Assembly (NCBI GenBank): GCA_002084385.1
Contig: NBLS01000086.1
Location: forward strand, 1-5,282
Reading direction: 5' to 3'
DNA from: Desulfobacteraceae bacterium 4572_19
Lineage (GTDB): Bacteria > Desulfobacterota > Desulfobacteria > Desulfobacterales > NBLS01
DNA: 5,282 nucleotides
Part shown: positions 1 through 5,282 of the stretch, one piece after another
How positions within the stretch are numbered: the stretch's first letter is position 1
How the letters are laid out: each line of letters starts with the position of its first letter
Notes under the pieces: model-generated
Seen by the model: only the letters and a program-made list of their open reading frames with translations
The model's database searches: none
What the model was told of the DNA's origin: nothing
Position numbers and translations under genes: made by a program

Positions 1-917
1 CCCTCGTACAACTGCCCTTTCATTCCTTTATAGGGAGCATTAAAAGAGAAATTTCCTTCCTCCATTTTACCACCGTTATCACTTAAAAAAATTACAAGTG
101 TATTGTCATCAAGTCCCAGCTCCTCAAGTTTACTCATAACAAAGCCAATGTTTTTATCCATGGAGTAATTCATAGCACACATTGTCTGGCGTTCCACCGG
201 TGTAACATCCGAAAATTTAGCCAGTATACTATCAGGGGCTGACAAAGGGCCGTGAACTGCATTAAAGGCCAGATACAGGAAGAAAGGTTCCTGCTTGTGT
301 GACTCTATAAATTTCACAGCTTCACTACCAAAAACATCGGTAATATACCCATTGGCACTATCAACAGGAGTTGTATTCCTGAATATGGTTAGTTTTGAAT
401 TATCCTCGACATAATAACCCGAGGCTCCCCCAAGAAATCCATAAAACTCGTCAAAACCACGATTAGTAGGGAAAAACTCGTCAGAGTCACCCAGATGCCA
501 CTTACCAATGCAACCGGTAGCATATCCCAGGGGTTTCAACAGTTCGGGGATTGTACTTACAGTTGTAGGGATTCCGGGTTCAATTTCAGAATCAACCCTG
601 AAAGGTCCGGGATTATCTTCAAAGCCAAACCTCTGCTGATATCGACCGGTCAACAAACCTGCTCTTGACGGACCACAAACGGGAGCTGTAACATATCCGG
701 CTGTAAAGTATACACCCTCATGTGCAATCTTGTCAATATTTGGAGTCATAATTTCTGTTTGCAGATTGTGATAGCTGGCATCCTGATTACCCAAATCATC
801 AGCTACGATAACCAGAATGTTAGGTTTATTTGCACTGGCGGATTTTTGGGCTGTAATACTCAAACTACAAACTGCTAACACTATAAAGACAGTAGAAGCG
901 GTTTTCATTTTTTTCAT
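1..917 (-). CDS. Secreted sulfatase (type I, formylglycine), N-terminal part
   Basis: Translating the minus strand from the ATG at 917-915 gives 305 open codons that run off the left edge, so the C-terminus is missing. Residues 1-23 form a Sec signal peptide (MKKMK, hydrophobic core, ITA|Q). The rest is an alkaline-phosphatase-fold sulfatase. PNILVIVADD carries metal ligands D40 and D41. C81-G-P-S-R85 followed by AGLLTGR is the Cys-type sulfatase signature, whose cysteine is oxidised to formylglycine by a maturase. GKWHLG gives K139 and H141, NAVHGP gives H222, SDNGG gives metal ligands D280 and N281, and KGMKGQLYEG supplies K300. All catalytic residues expected in this part are present, so it should be active if the missing part is intact. 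It would hydrolyse sulfate esters, probably on a polysaccharide fragment in the periplasm or outside the cell. The substrate and sulfatase subfamily cannot be told. A second ATG at 908 is possible but less likely. It lies downstream of a sensor-regulator on the same strand and has its own promoter. Confidence 0.96.
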   Translation of the reverse strand, partial: MKKMKTASTVFIVLAVCSLSITAQKSASANKPNILVIVADDLGNQDASYHNLQTEIMTPNIDKIAHEGVYFTAGYVTAPVCGPSRAGLLTGRYQQRFGFEDNPGPFRVDSEIEPGIPTTVSTIPELLKPLGYATGCIGKWHLGDSDEFFPTNRGFDEFYGFLGGASGYYVEDNSKLTIFRNTTPVDSANGYITDVFGSEAVKFIESHKQEPFFLYLAFNAVHGPLSAPDSILAKFSDVTPVERQTMCAMNYSMDKNIGFVMSKLEELGLDDNTLVIFLSDNGGKMEEGNFSFNAPYKGMKGQLYE

Positions 918-948
918 GATAATGAGGGTTTAGTATATTTATTAATAA

Positions 949-979
949 CAAATTTACCAAACCACCATTGTCTTACAAG
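949..979 (-). promoter_or_regulatory. Bacteroidota-type promoter of the sulfatase gene
   Basis: On the minus strand, CTTG (979-976) is followed after exactly 19 nt by TAAATTTG (956-949). This matches the Bacteroidota sigma-ABfr consensus TTTG / about 19 nt / TAnnTTTG, with one mismatch in the -33 box. Transcription would begin near 942-945, giving a short A/T-rich leader of roughly 25 nt without a Shine-Dalgarno site, as is usual in this phylum. The imperfect -33 box would suit an activator-dependent promoter. The call rests on sequence match and position only. Confidence 0.6.
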
Positions 980-993
980 ATATAGGCCTATAT
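980..993. promoter_or_regulatory. 14-bp perfect palindrome, candidate operator
   Basis: ATATAGGCCTATAT is fully self-complementary and ends immediately upstream of the proposed -33 element of the sulfatase promoter. That is where a class II activator would sit. LuxR-type HTH proteins usually bind short inverted repeats as dimers, and the gene directly upstream encodes one. The palindrome does not recur in front of the regulator gene. Assignment as the regulator's binding site is inference. Confidence 0.4.
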
Positions 994-1019
994 ATGAATT
1001 TCAACTCTACTTAAATTAT

Positions 1020-1109
1020 TGCATATAACCACAACACAATGTTAAATGCATATCATTAACAATTGAACCAAAGCTATTTGCATCTGAACTATTTATAACA
1101 AAAATGCAT
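1020..1109. repeat. Cluster of four TGCAT words, including a 9-bp direct repeat
   Basis: TGCAT occurs at 1020-1024, 1047-1051, 1079-1083 and 1105-1109, all in the same orientation and 26-32 bp apart. Two copies sit inside an exact 9-bp direct repeat, AAATGCATA, at 1044-1052 and 1102-1110. The cluster fills the space between the regulator stop codon and the sulfatase promoter. It could be an array of protein-binding sites or chance in AT-rich DNA; no function is assigned. Confidence 0.3.
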
Positions 1110-1117
1110 AGGACAGA

Positions 1118-1984
1118 CTAGAATGCAATAAGGTATTCAGTAAGATTATCCGATGAGTCTAAACCCAGACGTTTCCTTAATCGATAACGATGAACCTCTA
1201 CGCTGCGAGGAGAGACACTTAAAAGATGCGCTATCTCTTTAGTTGTAAGGTTCATCTTCAAATAGGCGCACAGTCTCAAATCCTTTGGGGTTAATGTAGA
1301 GTGAGTATCCTTTAAACGACTGAAAAAGTTAACATGAGCCTGATCGAAATATTTTTCAAACGTTGCCCAATCTTCATTGTTTTCAAGATTACGGTCGATC
1401 ATCCGTATTATCTTCTCAAAATACTTTTCAGGATAACGATATTGTAATAACTCTTTCTGACGCATTATCTCATTCCTGAGTTCAATAAGCACTTCATTTT
1501 TACGGATACTTGCCATTGTGGCACTGGCCAGTTGATTAGACTTAAAGGCCAGATCATTTCTAAGATTATCATTCCTTAATTTTACAATCTCCTTTTCTGT
1601 GAGTAGCAGTTGCTCCTCCTGAATTTTATGTAATTCCTCCTCGTGAGCTATCTGCATATTCAACCTTTTTTTTACATGATATCTATGAAAATAGAATATC
1701 GTAATAACCACAATCAATAGAAAAATAGTAACAAAAAGGACAATTACCCATGTGTGTGTATACCACCGGGGGATTATTCCGAATTGAAAATCTCGGGAAC
1801 TCACTTCGATACCAAATTCATTGTAAGCTTTAACCTGCAATTTATAAACACCCGAAGGCAATCTGGAATACTCAATCACATTACTATTTGATAGAACATG
1901 CCAATTATCTTCTAAACCAACCAACCTGTATTTATAAATGTGTCTTTTACCAATAGGACAATTTGAACCCAATTCAAATTTCAC
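1118..1984 (-). CDS. LuxR-HTH regulator fragment: Y_Y_Y domain, membrane segment, coiled coil, HTH
   Basis: This 288-residue frame starts at GTG (1984-1982) and ends at TAG (1120-1118). Residues about 1-70 are the C-terminal part of a Y_Y_Y (triple-tyrosine) domain: YKYRLVGLEDNW, then IEYSRLPSGVYKLQVKAYNEFG. Residues about 77-99 are one strongly hydrophobic membrane segment, followed by the basic stretch HRYHVKKR, which predicts the C-terminus in the cytoplasm. Residues about 105-180 are a charged coiled coil, probably for dimerisation. Residues about 230-288 are a LuxR/GerE-type HTH (LTPKDLRLCAYL, TTKEIAHLLSVSPRSVEVHRYRLRKRL). It overlaps the upstream propeller frame by four bases (GTGA), and its own frame has a stop only four codons upstream (TGA at 1996-1994), so GTG is the only sensible start. 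In relatives this module is the C-terminal third of one long sensor-regulator, so this is best read as the downstream half of a split gene. It lacks a signal peptide to export its Y_Y_Y domain. It could still be made by translational coupling. Confidence 0.85.
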   Translation of the reverse strand: MKFELGSNCPIGKRHIYKYRLVGLEDNWHVLSNSNVIEYSRLPSGVYKLQVKAYNEFGIEVSSRDFQFGIIPRWYTHTWVIVLFVTIFLLIVVITIFYFHRYHVKKRLNMQIAHEEELHKIQEEQLLLTEKEIVKLRNDNLRNDLAFKSNQLASATMASIRKNEVLIELRNEIMRQKELLQYRYPEKYFEKIIRMIDRNLENNEDWATFEKYFDQAHVNFFSRLKDTHSTLTPKDLRLCAYLKMNLTTKEIAHLLSVSPRSVEVHRYRLRKRLGLDSSDNLTEYLIAF

Positions 1985-3921
1985 CCTTGATATTCACTCA
2001 AATTATTATTTAACAATGCAATGCCATTTTCAAGGCAAATAATTGAATACTTACCTGATATAGGAATTATATTCTCAAACTGTTCAGGCAAGCTGATGGA
2101 TTGATCATTAAAATTATACTCAAGAACTTTTTTCACCTCTTTATCACCTATCTCAAACAGACCGATTTTTCGCGGTAAAAGAAACCAATACCTGTTCTCT
2201 CGTTGCAGAATTATTCTTTTTGCATTCTTAAACTCGTTCAGTTGCCGGTTAAGATTTGGATGCATAACAATGGAATCTTTCAGATCATCGTAAGTATATA
2301 TTCCTGAACCAGTAGTAAATACAACCCGTTGATTAATCTTGAAAACACGAATTCCAAATTCAGATGGTAACCCATCCTCCTGTTTATACTGCTTAACCTT
2401 AACTTTATTCACTAATTTTCTGCCGAGAGTAATTTTATAGAGCTCGCCAGTACGGGAGTGAGATGCCCACAAGTTATTTCTTATGTCCGTTACTAAACAA
2501 GCAGTAGGTTCAGAATAACCCTTTAAAGCATGTGCATAAATCCATTGACCATCTTTGTCCTGATTGAAAACAGAGATAGATGTGTAATTATTTTGCAACA
2601 AATACTTATGGTCGTCGAAGTCGAAAAGTTGAAAAGAATATCCCCCTCCTATTCTCGATAGTCGTTCAATACCTTTTTTACTAATCCTAAATGTTCCTTT
2701 ATTATGACCTACTAATAAACAGTCATTTTGCTTATCAATAAAAAACGACCAGTTTTGACCTCTCAGCTCCTCCAGAACTTCAAACCCTTCCAAAGTAGGA
2801 GATGTAAAAACGCTTTCAATTGGTTTACGAAAAACCCCCAGATTTGTGGCTAAGTATAGATCATCCTCAAATACCACGGCATCGTACACCACTCCAAGGT
2901 TGGCATCTTCGTCGTTAAAATAGTTGATCGGGTGCTTCAAGTCAATGATTGATATACCTTTACTCATTGCCACCATTATACTACCATCCGTATTAATATC
3001 AAGACCCAGAATATTATTATCAGGTAAATAGTTTGTACCATTGAAGTGGAAAACGACCTCTCCCTCAACATTAATCATGTATAAACCATCATGAATGGTA
3101 CCAATAAAATAGTGAGAGCCGTTAAAAACACCACAATTAATCTGCTTTTCTTTAATAGCATCATTCGCCGGACAATTCCATGGATGAATACCTGAATCAT
3201 CCTGAAGGAAAAGTCCATATCTTGCCGAACCTAACAAAAACCCTTTATCTCCCCATGGTAGAAAAGTTCTTATTTGTGAAGAGTATAAGATATCACTATT
3301 GGGTATCTCCTTAAATTGAAAATCTACCAGCTCGGATATATTTCCCCGACCAAAACTAGCTACTATCTTACCCCGGGCTTTTAGTAAAAAGCTTACACCC
3401 CCTTTGCCCGGCTTAATATACTTAACCTGTTTTCCATCGTATTTGAAGATAGTTGAAAAGCTCTGAAAATAAATTGAACCATTATCATCTTCTACTATCT
3501 TCCAGATATCCTCATTATGGAAGGTAAAGCCGGGAATAGAATCACTTAAGGAGGTATAATATATTTTCCCGTATTCATCATATTTCCAATAACCAAACTC
3601 TTCATAAGAACCTGAATATAAACAGCCATCAGACCCCAAATAAACAGCTCGCACTTTTGTTTTGGATGGTAAAACATGTAATGACCACGAGGCTCCGTTA
3701 TACCACAATAATCCACTGTCGTTACCAAAGTAAACATTACCCTCTTCGTCGTGGCAAACAGACCAATTTTTACTAAATGCTCCATACTCATGTTTATTAA
3801 AAGTTGTCACAACAGGGGACATTGGCACATCAAAGGCTTCTGCGTTTAAACCAACAATGTAGAGGAGTACTAATAAATATAATTTAACAAAAATCTTTTC
3901 TGAAGACACTATTAACGACAT
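1981..3921 (-). CDS. Periplasmic two-component-regulator-type beta-propeller sensor, split from its HTH half
   Basis: This 646-residue frame begins at ATG 3921-3919 and ends at TGA 1983-1981. Residues 1-29 are a signal peptide (hydrophobic LYLLVLLYIVGL, then NAEA|F). The rest consists of short blade-like repeats of the reg_prop type, as in the ligand-binding halves of Bacteroidota hybrid or LuxR sensors. Examples are NWSVCHDEEGNVYFGNDSGL near 52-71, IWKIVEDDNGSIYF near 139-152, GSIMVAMSKGISIIDLKHPINYF near 313-335, DDLYLATNLGVFRKP near 353-367, RYWFLLPRKIGLFEIGDKEV near 577-596 and CLENGIALLNNNL near 629-641. It probably senses an oligosaccharide in the periplasm. Relatives continue through a further strand region into a Y_Y_Y domain, a membrane helix and an HTH. 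Here the frame stops at SEYQG, just after the propeller, and the remaining domains follow in the -1 frame. As it stands the product would be a free periplasmic propeller with no way to signal. It has its own promoter and is first in the transcript. Confidence 0.9.
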   Translation of the reverse strand: MSLIVSSEKIFVKLYLLVLLYIVGLNAEAFDVPMSPVVTTFNKHEYGAFSKNWSVCHDEEGNVYFGNDSGLLWYNGASWSLHVLPSKTKVRAVYLGSDGCLYSGSYEEFGYWKYDEYGKIYYTSLSDSIPGFTFHNEDIWKIVEDDNGSIYFQSFSTIFKYDGKQVKYIKPGKGGVSFLLKARGKIVASFGRGNISELVDFQFKEIPNSDILYSSQIRTFLPWGDKGFLLGSARYGLFLQDDSGIHPWNCPANDAIKEKQINCGVFNGSHYFIGTIHDGLYMINVEGEVVFHFNGTNYLPDNNILGLDINTDGSIMVAMSKGISIIDLKHPINYFNDEDANLGVVYDAVVFEDDLYLATNLGVFRKPIESVFTSPTLEGFEVLEELRGQNWSFFIDKQNDCLLVGHNKGTFRISKKGIERLSRIGGGYSFQLFDFDDHKYLLQNNYTSISVFNQDKDGQWIYAHALKGYSEPTACLVTDIRNNLWASHSRTGELYKITLGRKLVNKVKVKQYKQEDGLPSEFGIRVFKINQRVVFTTGSGIYTYDDLKDSIVMHPNLNRQLNEFKNAKRIILQRENRYWFLLPRKIGLFEIGDKEVKKVLEYNFNDQSISLPEQFENIIPISGKYSIICLENGIALLNNNLSEYQG

Positions 3922-3949
3922 AATTAAATTAAATTCATTAACACAATTT

Positions 3950-3980
3950 CAAAGATACTCAACTATTCCTTTTTAGCAAA
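3950..3980 (-). promoter_or_regulatory. Bacteroidota-type promoter of the regulator gene
   Basis: On the minus strand, TTTG (3980-3977) is separated by exactly 19 nt from TATCTTTG (3957-3950), a full match to the Bacteroidota TTTG / TAnnTTTG consensus. The -7 box ends 28 nt upstream of the ATG at 3921, much like the arrangement before the sulfatase. The leader is A/T-rich with no Shine-Dalgarno site. No palindrome like the one at 980-993 is visible here, so the sequence does not suggest autoregulation through that site. Confidence 0.7.
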
Positions 3981-4124
3981 AATGAAATTATTAAGAGTGT
4001 AGTTATTTTAAGTTTATTTTTGCTATTTGGGTCACTAATTCTTTTACTATTAATAAAAAAAGTTCATTGAAAAAATGGCGTATTTTATTAATTTAGAGCA
4101 ATTAACAAGTAAAAGTGAAACCTC

Positions 4125-4158
4125 CCGATTGAATTTAAGATGAATAAATCTCAATCGG
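4125..4158 (+). promoter_or_regulatory. Hairpin presenting the transposase start codon in its loop
   Basis: CCGATTGA and ATTTA (4125-4137) pair with TAAAT and TCAATCGG (4145-4158), giving 13 base pairs with a single bulged C at 4150. The seven-base loop, AGATGAA (4138-4144), contains the ATG at 4140-4142 at its centre. The right arm is coding (codons 2-7). In mRNA this would limit ribosome access to the start. Other IS families use start-region hairpins to stop transposase being made from read-through transcripts. The pairing is directly visible; the regulatory role is inferred. Confidence 0.5.
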
Positions 4159-5282
4159 ATAAAAAAATTTGCACATTTGGTAATAAGCAGTTGTTCAATC
4201 AGTTACCTGCAGACTTCTTAAAAACGTATTCTTCTAACTTCAAGGTTTATCGCAAAGACAATAGTGCAACTGCATTATGTTATTTTCAAGGATTGATTGT
4301 GTGCGAGAAAGGCAAAGCAAATATGGAACGAATGGAAGAAGAATTTAATGATACAGAATACAGGGCCTATTAATATTTTATATCTAACTCAAAATGGGAT
4401 TGGAGGAATTTATTAAAAGAAGTATCATTAGATTCCTCAAAGCTTCTTAAAACCAACAAACAAAAGAAAGGCTTCGCGACCGGTTATATTGTAGATGAAA
4501 GTGCAAGTTTAAAAAAAGGCAAGTCATCAGTAGGAGTAACCAAACAATATGCAGGTGTAGTTGGTAAAGTTGAGAATTGCCAGGCAGGAGTGTATGCCTC
4601 ATTGGTAAACGACAACAGGGCGTTGATCATTAATGGTAAATTGTTTCTTCCAAAGGTATGGATTGACGATAAAGACAGGTATAGGAAAGCTGGCATCCCG
4701 GAAGAAGAGATAAAATATAAAACCAAGCCGGAGCTTGCCTTAGAGATGATAGATGAAGATATCAGGAATGGCGTTGAATTTGATTGGGTAGGAGGAGATG
4801 GATTATATGGTCATAATTTTGAATTGTCTGACGGATTAGACCAACGGGGTTTGTTTTTCGTATTAGACGTACATAAAGATGAAACAATATTTTTACAGGA
4901 ACATGAAATTGCAGTACCGAAAAAGAAAAATAAAAAAGGGAGAAAACCAACAATGGCACAACCTGATTCTGAGCCTATAAGGTTAGACAAGTACCTTAAA
5001 ACAATCAAGAAGCAACAATGGAACCTTGTAAGAGTAAGGAAAACAGCCAAAGGATGGTTGAAGCTCAAAGTGCATAAAGTTGAGGTTTGGATATGGAACA
5101 AAGAACATAGAAAACTAAAAAAGAGAACATTGATAATCTCTAAAACATTAGAGAACAGGCCAAAGATAAAATACAGCTTTAGTAATGGAGGAATTGACAA
5201 ATACACAATAAAAGATTATGCCTATTTTCAGGCACAGCGCTATTGGGTTGAAAGAACATTTGATGATGCAAAAAACGAATTA
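4140..5282 (+). pseudogene. IS701-family DDE transposase, interrupted by an in-frame stop; 3' end outside window
   Basis: The ATG at 4140 opens 77 codons ending at TAA 4371-4373. The same frame then continues with no further stop for 303 codons to the window edge, so the two parts are one gene with a single nonsense codon at position 78. The N-terminal part has the family's CYFQGLIVCEKGKANMERM stretch. After the stop come YFISNSKWDWRNLL and then GYIVDES, with the first catalytic Asp at D119. KKGKSSVGVTKQYAGVVGKV and KTKPELALEMI are also hallmarks of IS701 transposases. The second Asp, D220, lies in WVGGDGLYG, and the Glu, E371, lies in RYWVERTFDDAK, matching the IS4-group R-(3)-E-(6)-K pattern. 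The catalytic triad is therefore intact. The stop most simply derives from CAA (Gln), a residue usual at this place in the family. The first in-frame ATG after the stop is at 4746, past D119, so re-initiation there would not rescue activity. Upstream, TGA at 4116-4118 closes the frame, which supports the start at 4140. Confidence 0.9.

Larger units (their letters stand above)
3995..5282 (+). mobile_element. IS701-family insertion sequence, left part; right end outside window
   Basis: The identity comes from the transposase reading frame starting at 4140. The left boundary is not proven. IS701-family elements tend to duplicate a short YTAR target, and a TTAA at 3991-3994 followed by GAGTGTAGTT is one candidate edge. 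It would leave about 145 nt of A/T-rich noncoding DNA before the gene. Other TTAA, CTAA or TTAG words between 4030 and 4105 are also possible. The right end, and so the terminal inverted repeat and target duplication, lies beyond the window. The element is oriented divergently from the regulator and would sit close behind the regulator promoter. Confidence 0.6.

Noticed and set aside
864..917. Lipoprotein signal for the sulfatase (LAVC, Cys17)
   Set aside because: Val at -1 is a poor lipobox residue and a better signal peptidase I site (ITA|Q) follows, so secretion rather than lipidation is favoured.
918..1117. Rho-independent terminator after the regulator
   Set aside because: No GC-rich hairpin followed by a T-run is seen on the minus strand. 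The palindrome at 980-993 has no room for a loop and no T tract.
1975..1981. AAATTTG slippery-type heptamer near the regulator junction, suggesting programmed -1 frameshifting
   Set aside because: On the minus strand its first A is the last base of the propeller frame's TGA stop, so ribosomes terminate before they could slip on it. No downstream stimulatory structure is evident.
3546..3791. Minus-strand 81-codon open frame
   Set aside because: It lies wholly inside the propeller gene in another frame, and its product shows no recognisable domain. It is a shadow.
4015..4022. Plus-strand TATTTTTG as a -7 box for the transposase
   Set aside because: It matches TAnnTTTG, but the position 19 nt upstream reads TAAG rather than TTTG, and such words are common in T-rich DNA.
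4087..4104. TTAATT/AATTAA inverted repeat
   Set aside because: A six-bp all-A/T stem in A/T-rich DNA is likely chance.
4371..4373. TAA in the transposase as a reassigned codon
   Set aside because: One mutated codon in a mobile element is no evidence for an altered code, and TAA reassignment is not expected in Bacteroidota. Nonsense mutation is simpler.
4484..5206. Three minus-strand open frames (4484-4726, 4762-4959, 4811-5206)
   Set aside because: They are antisense to the continuous transposase frame, two overlap each other, and their products are low-complexity Phe/Leu/Ser-rich, as expected from reading A-rich coding DNA backwards.

Overview
The window looks like chromosomal DNA from a member of the phylum Bacteroidota. 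It is AT-rich. It carries a formylglycine sulfatase beside a one-component regulator of the beta-propeller / Y_Y_Y / LuxR-HTH type, a pairing common in Bacteroidota that live on sulfated polysaccharides. Two genes have upstream sequences matching the Bacteroidota promoter consensus (TTTG, about 19 nt, TAnnTTTG), and none of the genes has a clear Shine-Dalgarno site. The genus cannot be fixed from this sequence.

Layout: (1) 1-917, minus strand: N-terminal 305 codons of an exported sulfatase, running off the left edge. (2) 918-1117: intergenic, with a promoter for the sulfatase, a perfect 14-bp palindrome abutting its -33 element, and a small cluster of TGCAT words. (3) 1118-3921, minus strand: a sensor-regulator split into two overlapping frames. 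The upstream part (1981-3921) is an exported beta-propeller sensor. The downstream part (1118-1984) is Y_Y_Y, one membrane segment, coiled coil and LuxR-type HTH. Such proteins are normally one polypeptide, and a piece around the junction appears to be missing, so this is probably a broken or recently split gene. (4) 3922-4139: intergenic, with a strong-looking promoter for the regulator and probably the left end of an insertion sequence. (5) 4140-5282, plus strand: an IS701-family transposase interrupted by one in-frame TAA at codon 78 and truncated by the right edge. Its start codon lies in the loop of a 13-bp hairpin.

How the parts may fit (inference): an intact sensor would detect an oligosaccharide in the periplasm and, through its membrane-anchored HTH, control the sulfatase promoter just downstream, possibly at the palindrome. 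The split and the IS next to the regulator promoter suggest the control circuit is degraded or rewired. The best leads are the split regulator, the palindrome at the sulfatase promoter, and the start-codon hairpin in the IS. I see no CRISPR array, tRNA, rRNA or clearly unprecedented system.
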